64,000 bases of DNA, taken from positions 1,220,708 to 1,284,707 of the forward strand of contig NZ_GG657754.1 in the NCBI RefSeq assembly GCF_000158915.1. Reading direction: 5' to 3'. The translations under genes were made by a program, and so were the position numbers. Positions 8,520 to 15,500 of this stretch are shown piece by piece (positions within the stretch are counted from its first letter, which is position 1; every line of letters starts with the position of its first letter). Source of the DNA: Streptomyces himastatinicus ATCC 53653 (GTDB taxonomy: Bacteria; Actinomycetota; Actinomycetes; Streptomycetales; Streptomycetaceae). The notes beneath the pieces were generated by a model that was not told the origin of the DNA, searched no databases, and worked only from the letters and a program-made list of their open reading frames with translations.

Positions 8520-9557
8520 ATGGAGCCGCCAGCACCGCCTCGCCGCGTCACCATCGTTGACGTCGCACGTCACGCCCAGGTGTCCACGACCGCCGTCTCG
8601 AAGGTGCTCCGCAACGCCTACGGGGCCAGCCCCGAGATGCGCGCGAGAGTGCGCCGGGCGATCGACGAGCTGGGCTACCGCCCGTACGCGGCCGCGAGGG
8701 GCCTTCGGGGCCAGACGTACACCATCGGCGTCATGCTGCCCGACATCCGCAACCCGTTCTTCCCCGAGATCCTCGACGGGATCACCAGTCGGCTTCAGGG
8801 CACCGACTACCAGGTTTTCCTGGGGCCGGGCTGCAACGGGGAGAAGGAGGAGGCGCGCGTCACCGAGGCCATGATCGACCGTGGCATGGACGGCATCGTC
8901 CTGGTCGCGCCCGTGTCATCGCCCACGCGTCTGGAACACGTCGCCTCCGTCGTACCGACCGTTGTCATCGGCCGTCATGGATGTTCCCCGGTGTACGACA
9001 CCGTGACGGACGACGACGTGGCAGGAGCGGCCTTGATCGTCAGTCACCTCGCCGGACTCGGGCACCGCCGGATCGCCCACATCGAGCACCACGAAACCGA
9101 CCCGACACGTATCGCGGAGATGCCCAACGCCCAGCGCGCCGACGGGTATCGGCGTGCCATGAGGTCGCTCGGCCTCGCGGACGAGATCGACGTCGTTTCC
9201 ACCAGCTACACCCAGCAGGGCGGATACCGGGGCGCCAAGGAGCTGCTCGGGCGCCCCCACCGGCCCACAGCCGTTTTCGCCGGAGCGGACATCGTCGCCA
9301 TGGGTGTGCTGGAGGCGGTCGCCGAAGCCGGGCTCTCCGTGCCCGGCGAGATATCGGTGGCGGGATATGACAACACGACGTTCGCCGCGTTCGGTCCGAT
9401 CTCCCTGACGAGCGTCGACCAGGCAGGCCACGAGATCGGCGCGAACGCGGCCCGCCTCCTCCTCGAACGGATCGCCGACCGCCACAAGCCGTCGGTTCAG
9501 GTCAGGCTCTCCCCCACGCTGGTGCCACGCCGGACCACCAGTGCGGCACCGGAGTAG
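8520..9557 (+). CDS. LacI-family transcriptional repressor
   Basis: A 345-residue LacI/GalR repressor. Residues about 8-60 form the DNA-binding head (VTIVDVARHAQVSTTAVSKV, then LRNAYGASPEMRARV and IDELGYRPYAAARGL), followed by a periplasmic-binding-protein-like sugar sensor (TIGVMLPDIRNPFFPEILDG; SVAGYDNTTFAAFGPISLT). ATG 8520 is preceded by GGAGGGAG. It is divergent from the GH78 rhamnosidase, and both sides of the shared region carry AAACGTTT palindromes, so it probably represses the rhamnosidase and itself until rhamnose or a rhamnoside is present. The inducer is inferred from context. It might also control the GH43 gene downstream, but no perfect palindrome was seen there. Confidence 0.93.
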   Translation: MEPPAPPRRVTIVDVARHAQVSTTAVSKVLRNAYGASPEMRARVRRAIDELGYRPYAAARGLRGQTYTIGVMLPDIRNPFFPEILDGITSRLQGTDYQVFLGPGCNGEKEEARVTEAMIDRGMDGIVLVAPVSSPTRLEHVASVVPTVVIGRHGCSPVYDTVTDDDVAGAALIVSHLAGLGHRRIAHIEHHETDPTRIAEMPNAQRADGYRRAMRSLGLADEIDVVSTSYTQQGGYRGAKELLGRPHRPTAVFAGADIVAMGVLEAVAEAGLSVPGEISVAGYDNTTFAAFGPISLTSVDQAGHEIGANAARLLLERIADRHKPSVQVRLSPTLVPRRTTSAAPE

Positions 9558-9591
9558 TCCGGGCCTCGGCCCCGCGGGACCAGATGGGCAT

Positions 9592-11106
9592 TCAGGGCTC
9601 GAGCGGTTCGTAGTCGAACCAGTCGAAGTGCACGGCGCCGACCGAGGCGTACATTCCGATGACCCGGCCGGTGAATCCGCCCGCCACCTCGGTCGACAGG
9701 TACCGCCCGTCGAGTGCCGTGAGCCCGACGAACGTGCCGTCCGGTTCCTCGAAGCCGAGGGAGATGGTGTCAGGGCCGGTACGTGCCTCGTTCACGAGCT
9801 GTACAGGGGACACCTCGATTCTCAGCGTCAGGGGCCCGGCGGGTACCGGCTGAGACGCCACCACGGTGTGCAGCGGACCGATGCGGGCGAGTACGCGTAC
9901 CTCGCCGGATGCCATCTCGATGTCGTAGTGATGCTGCTCGTCCAGGCGGACGGCCAGGCCACCGCGCCCTTCCGCCGGGTCGATCAGGGCGCGTACCCGG
10001 CAGGACAGATGTTGCTGGCGTCGGCCGACGAACATCACATCGAGCTCGTCGAGAGAACTCCCACGGGCGTGGAGCGTCAACCAGCCGGCCCGCTCCTTCG
10101 TCGTGCAGTTCTCCGCGGGCCGCTGACGCGGCGAGACCCAGCACGGGGCCGGCTCACTGAGGTCGAAGTCATCCCGCACCGGTACGACGGCGCCCGGCTG
10201 AAGCGGCCACGGAGGAGCGGACATGTCGAGCGACAGCTCGCCGACGACCGGCCAACCGTCGACCCAGCTCACCGGCGCCAGGAACGTCTCGCGGCCGAGT
10301 ACGTGCCAGCCGGGAGTGCCACCGCCCGGGCGCACCCCGAGCAGCACCGTCCACCACGAACCGTCGGGCGCCTGAACGAGGTCCGCGTGGCCGGTGTTCT
10401 GGATGGGGTGATCGGTGCCGCGGTGGGTCAGGATCGGGTTGTCCGGGCATGGCTCGAAGGGACCGGTGGGCGTGCGGCCACGGGCGATCGAGACGCCGTG
10501 GCCCCGCTCGGTGCCGCCTTCGGCGATGAGCAGGTACCAGTAGTCGCCGATGCGATACAGGTGCGGCGCTTCCGGGGCCTTGGCACCGGGGGTGCCGGAC
10601 CACAGCCTGCGCGGCGGGCCGAAGGACTGCCCGGTATGGGGATCGATGCGGACCTGGCCGACTCCGGCATAGGTGCACCAGCAGTTGCCCTCGTCGTCCC
10701 AGGCGAGGTCCGGGTCGATTCCGGGGACACCGGGCAGCCGGACCGGGTCGGACCAGGCACCGGCCGGGTCGGTGGCGGTCACCAGCAGGTGGCCGCCGTC
10801 GTTCACGTTCGTGGTGATCAGCCAGAACCGGCCGTCGTGGTGGCGGAGGGTGGGTGCGTAGATCCCGCCGGAGGAGGTGGCTTCCGGCGGTAGTCGCAGT
10901 TGGCTCGGCCGGTCCAGGGCGTTGCCGATCTGGGTCCAATGCACCAGATCACGGCTGTGGAAGAGGGGTACGCCGGGAAAGTACTCGAAGCTGGAGCAGG
11001 CCAGGTAGTAGTCCGCGCCTGCCCGGCAGATGCTGGGGTCGGGGTGAAATCCGGGCAGCACCGGGTTCTTGATGGTGTTGCCGCCCCGCTCGTGCATGCT
11101 CGCCAC
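9592..11106 (-). CDS. GH43 beta-xylosidase / arabinofuranosidase-type hydrolase
   Basis: A 504-residue glycoside hydrolase family 43 enzyme of the two-domain xylosidase type. The five-bladed propeller carries the expected acidic triad: general base in GFHPDPSICR, second Asp in GIDPDLAWDD and general acid Glu in KAPEAPHLYRIG. A C-terminal beta-sandwich runs from about residue 310 to DWFDYEPLEP. There is no signal peptide, so it probably acts inside the cell on imported oligosaccharides. The start was placed at GTG 11106 because AAAGGG sits about 10 bases upstream; the internal ATG three codons later is an alternative. It is convergent with the LacI gene. Confidence 0.9.
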   Translation of the reverse strand: MASMHERGGNTIKNPVLPGFHPDPSICRAGADYYLACSSFEYFPGVPLFHSRDLVHWTQIGNALDRPSQLRLPPEATSSGGIYAPTLRHHDGRFWLITTNVNDGGHLLVTATDPAGAWSDPVRLPGVPGIDPDLAWDDEGNCWCTYAGVGQVRIDPHTGQSFGPPRRLWSGTPGAKAPEAPHLYRIGDYWYLLIAEGGTERGHGVSIARGRTPTGPFEPCPDNPILTHRGTDHPIQNTGHADLVQAPDGSWWTVLLGVRPGGGTPGWHVLGRETFLAPVSWVDGWPVVGELSLDMSAPPWPLQPGAVVPVRDDFDLSEPAPCWVSPRQRPAENCTTKERAGWLTLHARGSSLDELDVMFVGRRQQHLSCRVRALIDPAEGRGGLAVRLDEQHHYDIEMASGEVRVLARIGPLHTVVASQPVPAGPLTLRIEVSPVQLVNEARTGPDTISLGFEEPDGTFVGLTALDGRYLSTEVAGGFTGRVIGMYASVGAVHFDWFDYEPLEP

Positions 11107-11397
11107 TCTCGTGAGCCCTTTCGTTTCGGCTGGTCACGCGTGCCGGTGGCGGACCACCCTCCGCCGCGTGCTCACACACCGGGCGGGTCAGCCGCGATTC
11201 GGACCCGAAGCCGCAGATCTTGACCTACTGGACGACAGCGGGCTGCGGGCAAGCCTGGCACAGGCGGCGCCGGAGTACCCTCCCGGGACATCACTCGGGG
11301 AACACGCGCTGGGAGAAGAACGCAGCCATTGCCGTCGCGGTCGTTTGCAGGTTGACCGCTCCGAAGACGTGCGGACGCCGCGCGCCCCGCGAAGGGC

Positions 11398-11438
11398 GGC
11401 GCGGCGGCGGATGCGGTGATCCGCAGTCCGGTGTCCAT
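11398..11438 (-). pseudogene. Relic of a secreted copper-locus protein (signal peptide only)
   Basis: From ATG 11438 the minus strand encodes MDTGLRITASAAA, nearly the same as MKTGLRITAFAAA at the start of the secreted protein encoded at 53122-54081. The upstream DNA (about 11439-11500) also matches the region upstream of that gene. After about 13 codons the similarity is lost, so only the head of a paralogue survives. The rest of the 510-base gap (11107-11397) holds nothing I can identify. Confidence 0.7.
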
Positions 11439-11490
11439 GGCGAACTCCTCGCCTCCTGGCCGCCCGTGGCGCGGCCTTCCGCACTTCAAA

Positions 11491-11592
11491 ATACCCCTGG
11501 GGTGTATTGGGCCATATCGCGTCCAGCCTTGCGAATAATACGGGTGGGGGGTATACAGGAGCGGAAGCCCAGGCGATACCCCACCGGGGTAT
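11491..11592. promoter_or_regulatory. Triple CsoR-type operator cluster
   Basis: Three copies of the Streptomyces CsoR-box pattern occur here: ATACCCCTGGGGTGTAT (11491-11507), ATACGGGTGGGGGGTAT (11538-11554) and ATACCCCACCGGGGTAT (11576-11592). The last has perfect 7-bp arms and lies 24 bases before the ATG of the HMA protein. Their order and spacing match the three boxes at 54135-54234, so the two promoters appear paralogous. Copper-controlled repression by CsoR (encoded at 11981) is the expected role. Confidence 0.85.
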
Positions 11593-11616
11593 ACTCCATC
11601 GACTACGGAGGCATCC

Positions 11617-11886
11617 ATGTCCGACTGCTGCACCCCTGACGGAAGCTGCCACACCTCGGAGAGCAAGACCGTCTACCAGGTCAACGGCGTCGGCAGCGCC
11701 CACTGCCAGGGCATCGTCACCAAGGCCGTGGAAGCTCTCGACGACGTCAAGGCCGTCGAGGTCGAGATCGGCACTGGTCTGGTGACCGTCACGACCTCCG
11801 CCAAGCCCGACGAGGCGCTCGACAAGCTGATCGCCAAGGCCGTCGACGAGGCCGGCTACGACTTCGCCGGCCGCGTGGACGGCTGA
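11617..11886 (+). CDS. HMA-fold copper-chaperone-like protein with an atypical metal loop
   Basis: An 89-residue protein with the ferredoxin-like heavy-metal-associated fold (VYQVNGVGSAHCQGIVTKAV, then VEVEIGTGLVTVTT and IAKAVDEAGYDF), related to CopZ. CopZ proteins normally carry GMTCxxC copper ligands; here the loop reads GVGSAHC, so the first Cys is Ser27 and only Cys30 remains. The N-terminus instead has CCTPDGSC (Cys4, Cys5, Cys11), which could supply replacement ligands. ATG 11617 has a CGGAGG Shine-Dalgarno. It lies directly under a CsoR-box cluster and upstream of csoR, so copper induction is likely. Whether it still carries copper or acts as a sensor or sink is unknown. Confidence 0.8.
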   Translation: MSDCCTPDGSCHTSESKTVYQVNGVGSAHCQGIVTKAVEALDDVKAVEVEIGTGLVTVTTSAKPDEALDKLIAKAVDEAGYDFAGRVDG

Positions 11887-11902
11887 CCTGCCGGACTGCG
11901 GA

Positions 11903-11968
11903 CTCAACCGCATGGACGGGTCGAGGCCACCGGATACGCCGCGCGGGAGCTCGAGCCGGCCCCCGCAC
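11903..11968 (+). pseudogene. Scar of a copA N-terminal segment
   Basis: This 66-base stretch between the HMA gene and csoR closely matches two separated pieces of the copA gene at 54261. The first half corresponds to 54351-54381 and the second half to DNA from about 54466 onward. The pieces are joined exactly at GTCGAGGCCACCG, which occurs twice in copA (54369-54381 and 54453-54465). A recombination between those short direct repeats in an ancestral copy would produce this junction. It is non-functional: only an HMA-domain fragment remains, and one G is missing. Confidence 0.75.
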
Positions 11969-11980
11969 AAGGGGGCCACC

Positions 11981-12262
11981 GTGACCGGTCATGACAACCA
12001 CCGGGACGACATACTCAGGCGACTCCGCCGGATCGAGGGCCAGGTGAGGGGGTTGCAACGCTTGGTGGAGGACGAGACCTACTGCATCGACGTCCTCACT
12101 CAGATTTCGGCGACGAACGCGGCCCTGCAATCCTGCGCCGTCGCCCTCCTCGACGAGCACCTCAACTGCTGTGTCACCCAGGCCATCGTGGAGGGCGGCG
12201 ATCAGGCCAGGACCAAGGTCGCCGAGGCATCCAAGGCGATCGCCCGACTCGTACGGGCCTGA
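11981..12262 (+). CDS. csoR: CsoR copper-sensing repressor
   Basis: A 93-residue CsoR/RcnR-family repressor that binds Cu(I) and releases DNA. The copper ligands of Mycobacterium tuberculosis CsoR (Cys36-His61-Cys65) align with Cys35 (DETYCID), His60 and Cys64 (DEHLNCC). The N-terminal helix RLRRIEGQVRGLQRLVE is the family signature for DNA contact. The GTG at 11981, preceded by GGGGG, gives the usual length; the frame is open further upstream into the copA scar. It is the only csoR seen in the window, so it is the candidate regulator for all the CsoR-type boxes listed here. A strong terminator follows at 12273. Confidence 0.93.
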   Translation: MTGHDNHRDDILRRLRRIEGQVRGLQRLVEDETYCIDVLTQISATNAALQSCAVALLDEHLNCCVTQAIVEGGDQARTKVAEASKAIARLVRA

Positions 12263-12272
12263 ACACCAAACC

Positions 12273-12306
12273 CCTGGGCCCGGGCGGATCGCCGCCCGGG
12301 CCCAGG
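12273..12306 (+). terminator. Terminator after csoR
   Basis: A perfect 15-bp stem (CCTGGGCCCGGGCGG and its complement) with an ATCG loop lies 10 bases after the csoR stop codon. It has no U-tract but is one of the strongest hairpins seen in the window. Confidence 0.85.
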
Positions 12307-12425
12307 CACTTGCTCAGTCGAGTGACCCACGCCACACTACTAAGTGAAATCGTAGATAAGGCCCACTCCTTGTGACAAAGTGCGACCGGGGCGACTCGGG
12401 ACATCACAAGGGGGCTCACTTCTCG

Positions 12426-13484
12426 ATGGCCAACGGCTGTGGCAGATCAGGCATGCAGACGACTGATCTGGCGCTCGCTCTCTATCAGGAACTCAGGGTT
12501 CGCGGAGCGTCCAGCTTGCAGGACATCGCGTCGGAGATGAACCTGTCCGATGAGGACACGGGCCGATGCCGCGATGAACTGCTCAGTCTCGGCCTCGTCG
12601 TCCCGACGGGGCCGACCCACGACAACCGTCTCGACTTGGACGCCGGCAAGGCGTCGGAGGCGGAGTCGGACGCGGTCACCGTCATCGCACCTGAGATCGC
12701 CCTCCTCCGGCTGCTGGACCGGGAACGGTCGCGTCTGCGCAACCACCTCGATCAGGCCGATCGCGCGCACCGCACCCTGAAAACGCTGGCCGGGAACTTT
12801 CTGCGCGCTGACACACTGACCCGCGACGCGGGCGTGGAGGTCGAAATCCTGCATGATTACCGCCGTATCCAGCAAGTGCTGGAGGACATCACGGATACGG
12901 TGCAGCGCAGTCTCTCCTCGATGCACCCGGTCGTGGGTGGCAGAGAGATATTCGCAAGGGCGCTCAGTCGCGACCGACGGCAGATCGAGAATGGGGTTCA
13001 GGTCCGTTCCGTCTTCAGCCAGCGCCTCGTGTCCTTACCGGATGAGGCCCAGCACCTTCACGCCAAGGCAGAACTGGGCGTGCAGGTGCGTATTTCGCCC
13101 GTGGTACCCATGAACATGATCATCGCTGACGAACAGTTCGCGCTGCTCCCGGTGAATCCAGAGAATCCCCCGGCGGGTGCCATACTCGCTCGCGGCTCCG
13201 CCCTGGTGCGGTCCTATCAAGCCTTGTTCGAGCACAGCTGGCACATGGCGATACCCTTCGGCGATCAGCTGCGGCCCGACCAAGGTGGGGACGGTCTCAC
13301 CGAACAGCAGCGCGCCGCCCTCCGCATGCTGGCGTCCGGCATGAAGGACGAGAAGGTCGCCCGCAATCTGGGCGTATCGCTGCGCACCGTGAGCAGGATG
13401 ATCTCCGACCTCATGCAGGAGCTGGACGCTTCGAGCCGCTTCGAGGCCGGCGTACGGGCCACCCGTCTGGGCTTGCTCAATTGA
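12426..13484 (+). CDS. LuxR-type HTH regulator with TrmB-like N-terminus
   Basis: A 352-residue regulator. The N-terminal part (LALALYQELRVRGASSLQDI, then ASEMNLSDEDTGRCRDELLS) looks like a winged-helix, TrmB-like segment. A middle region (EILHDYRRIQQVLEDITDTV, then QVRSVFSQRLVSLPDE) resembles the effector region of related Streptomyces regulators. The C-terminus is a LuxR helix-turn-helix (LTEQQRAALRMLASGMKDEK, VARNLGVSLRTVSRMISDLM). There is no phospho-acceptor receiver domain. Start candidates are ATG 12372, 12426 and 12453; 12426 was chosen because GGGGG lies about 11 bases upstream. It converges on the MetRS-like gene. Regulators of this type often accompany specialised-metabolite genes, which is context only. 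Confidence 0.75.
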   Translation: MANGCGRSGMQTTDLALALYQELRVRGASSLQDIASEMNLSDEDTGRCRDELLSLGLVVPTGPTHDNRLDLDAGKASEAESDAVTVIAPEIALLRLLDRERSRLRNHLDQADRAHRTLKTLAGNFLRADTLTRDAGVEVEILHDYRRIQQVLEDITDTVQRSLSSMHPVVGGREIFARALSRDRRQIENGVQVRSVFSQRLVSLPDEAQHLHAKAELGVQVRISPVVPMNMIIADEQFALLPVNPENPPAGAILARGSALVRSYQALFEHSWHMAIPFGDQLRPDQGGDGLTEQQRAALRMLASGMKDEKVARNLGVSLRTVSRMISDLMQELDASSRFEAGVRATRLGLLN

Positions 13485-13529
13485 CGCCCCCGCGCCACCA
13501 CAGCCTTCGGGCCGGGGACGACCTCCCGC

Positions 13530-15110
13530 TCAGAATCCGAAGACAGGGCCGGACGGAGGATCCAACCGGACTCCGGGGGCCGGCGGAGCCAGTGCCTCCG
13601 GGACCACCGGACCGCCAGGTTTCATCCGCAAGGCCGCAGCCAGGCGTCCTGCACCCTCCGGCATCACGGGCCATGCCCACGACGTCAACGCGACGGCTAC
13701 GGAGAGCTGGGCAGTGATCGTCGGCAGGCGTCGCCCTCCTCTCCGCGGCCTGCGTTGCTCGAAGACATTGACGTAGCCGAAGTCGGCCGCACAGCTCACG
13801 ACTTCGTCCAGGACGGCGACGGCGCGGCGCGGATCGAAGGCTTCGGGGCCGTACGCCTCGCGCAGGTCCTCGGCGGCCCGGTACAGCCGACGCCGGAGCG
13901 CTTCCCAGCCCGTTCCGCCAGGTTCCGCATCCGGGACCACCCCCGCGCAGTCTTCGCGTACGGTCGTGAACAGCCGGGTGAGCCAGTTGTTCCAGGTGGT
14001 CTCCAACACCTGCCGCGTGCGCTCGAGCCGGTCGCGGCGGAACTCGGTGCGGCGACCGTGTGGCCGTTCCTCGAGAACGTGGCGGCGCAGCGTGTCCGAC
14101 CCGAACTCGGTGAGCAGGTCGAGGGCCCACACTCCGGCCTCACCGCCGAAACCGTGCGCCCGCTCCGCGTCGACACGATAGGTCTCGTTGACGTAGATCT
14201 CCTGCGGAAGCTTCACGCCACGTGCGATGAGAATCGCCGGTAACAGCACCGCGTGGCAGAAGGCATGTCCGAACTCGCAGAAGTGAACGGCCCGCTCGGG
14301 CAGCGGCTTGTGGTCGTAACCATAGCCGAAGAGGTGCATGACGACGGCCTCGAAGCATGCGTCGATGCGGTGGTGCCGAAAGTCATCGACGGGGACCGGA
14401 ACACCCCAGTCACCGGGGTGTCCGACGGCGACCTCCGGCAGACCGTCCTCCAGCAGGCTCTCCCACAGCGCTGCGAGGCGAGGTGACGATTCGGTGGAAG
14501 CCCAGTGGTCGGCCAGGGATTCCCGCAACGGCTCCAAGGGCAGGTAAAGGCGCCTGCATCGGTGCCGCTCCCCGGGAGAGCCACACAGCGCGCAGACAGG
14601 GTCGATGAGATCGGCGTCGGTCGGCCGGGCGCATTCATGGCACAGGCTGCCGTCGGCGCGGGCACCGCAAGCCGAACAGGCACCCATGACGAAGGCTCCG
14701 TGCAACCAGCGCTCGCAGGAAGGGCAGAACGGATGGAGCCGGGTGCGGGCGACGATGACGTCCTGCCCATACAGATCCAGGAACAGGTTCTGCACCCAGC
14801 GCTGATAGCCACGGTCCCGACGTGGCTGGACGATGTGGTCGAACTCGACACCAGAGCGCAGCCAGTCGGCGGTGATCGCGACACGATAACCCTCTGCCAC
14901 CTCCTCCGGTTTACGGCCGGCCCGCAACGCTCGTAACTCCACGGATTCGGTGTGGTCGGCGGTTCCCGTGCTGAACAGCACGGGCCGCCCATCGGCACGT
15001 AAATGGCGGCTGAGTACATCCGCGGCCACGTACGGACCTGCCAGATGCCCGATGTGCAGTTCGCCGTGCGTGGCTGGTGGAGTCGCAGTGATCCACAACG
15101 GGGTACTCAT
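13530..15110 (-). CDS. Methionyl-tRNA-synthetase paralogue lacking the KMSKS motif
   Basis: A 526-residue class I tRNA-ligase-fold protein of the MetRS type. The Rossmann half keeps HGELHIGHLAGPY (HIGH at residues 19-22). The connective-peptide region keeps four CxxC zinc pairs (Cys129/132, 145/148, 157/160, 173/176), as in four-knuckle MetRS. However, where MetRS has GEKMSKSRGN, this protein reads AERAHGFGGE after IYVNETYRVD, so the ATP-stabilising KMSKS loop is gone. The helical anticodon-binding region is partly kept (QVLETTWNNWLTRLF). ATG 15110 is preceded by AAGGAGGTCC, a near-perfect Shine-Dalgarno. It is unlikely to be the housekeeping MetRS; it may be an antibiotic-resistance paralogue or an aminoacyl-transfer enzyme in specialised metabolism (inference). 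Confidence 0.8.
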   Translation of the reverse strand: MSTPLWITATPPATHGELHIGHLAGPYVAADVLSRHLRADGRPVLFSTGTADHTESVELRALRAGRKPEEVAEGYRVAITADWLRSGVEFDHIVQPRRDRGYQRWVQNLFLDLYGQDVIVARTRLHPFCPSCERWLHGAFVMGACSACGARADGSLCHECARPTDADLIDPVCALCGSPGERHRCRRLYLPLEPLRESLADHWASTESSPRLAALWESLLEDGLPEVAVGHPGDWGVPVPVDDFRHHRIDACFEAVVMHLFGYGYDHKPLPERAVHFCEFGHAFCHAVLLPAILIARGVKLPQEIYVNETYRVDAERAHGFGGEAGVWALDLLTEFGSDTLRRHVLEERPHGRRTEFRRDRLERTRQVLETTWNNWLTRLFTTVREDCAGVVPDAEPGGTGWEALRRRLYRAAEDLREAYGPEAFDPRRAVAVLDEVVSCAADFGYVNVFEQRRPRRGGRRLPTITAQLSVAVALTSWAWPVMPEGAGRLAAALRMKPGGPVVPEALAPPAPGVRLDPPSGPVFGF

Positions 15111-15189
15111 GGACGGACCTCCTTGGCGATGGACGAAGTGCTGCCGGGGCACGGGCAGCCGGCGCGGCGAAGCGGGACGAGCGGATGAA

Positions 15190-15408
15190 TCAATCGCGTG
15201 GCTGCGCGACCGCGTGGACGACCCTTCGGTTTGCGAGGAACCCGGGGCCGGTCACCAGAGTGGCAGAGAGATGCCAGGCGTCCCCGCCCTGAGCGATTGC
15301 GCGTTCACGCCGTGACGTGGAAACGCCACGGCACCCGCACCGCGCGTTCCAGAACCCCGATTCCCTTGCCGTGGACGGCGACTCCCCCGGCGTCGCCCGG
15401 ATGTCCAT
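15190..15408 (-). CDS. Small ORF upstream of the MetRS-like gene
   Basis: A 72-codon frame starting MDIRATPGESPSTARESGFW and ending ANRRVVHAVAQPRD. Its ATG has an excellent GGAGGAG Shine-Dalgarno eight bases upstream, and it ends 79 bases before the MetRS-like start codon on the same strand. The third-position GC content is only moderately high, so coding status is uncertain. No family is recognised. It contains WNARCGCRG and no membrane segment. It could be a translated leader, a small peptide substrate or chance. The 390-base region 15111-15500 otherwise holds only the terminator at 15431. Confidence 0.35.
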   Translation of the reverse strand: MDIRATPGESPSTARESGFWNARCGCRGVSTSRRERAIAQGGDAWHLSATLVTGPGFLANRRVVHAVAQPRD

Positions 15409-15430
15409 GACGTGTGCTCCTCCATGCATG

Positions 15431-15474
15431 AAAAAGGGCCGTCCTCACGCCGGTTCCCCGGCATCGGACGGCCC
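15431..15474 (-). terminator. Rho-independent terminator of the DHA2 exporter
   Basis: The stem GGGCCGTCC/GGACGGCCC with an inner GCCGG/CCGGC stem is followed on the minus strand by TTTTT (15435-15431). It lies 27 bases after the exporter stop codon. It separates the exporter from the MetRS-like unit. Confidence 0.85.
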
Positions 15475-15500
15475 TGTTGGCTTTCTCCTGGCTCCGGCCG

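Noticed and set aside
11107-11397. Possible gene in the gap upstream of the GH43 hydrolase
   Set aside because: Open frames exist on both strands, but none has a ribosome site or recognisable motif, so I left it unannotated.
15111-15500. Possible T-box or attenuator upstream of the MetRS-like gene
   Set aside because: The only clear terminator (15431-15474) directly follows the upstream exporter gene, and I found no T-box consensus or antiterminator pairing.
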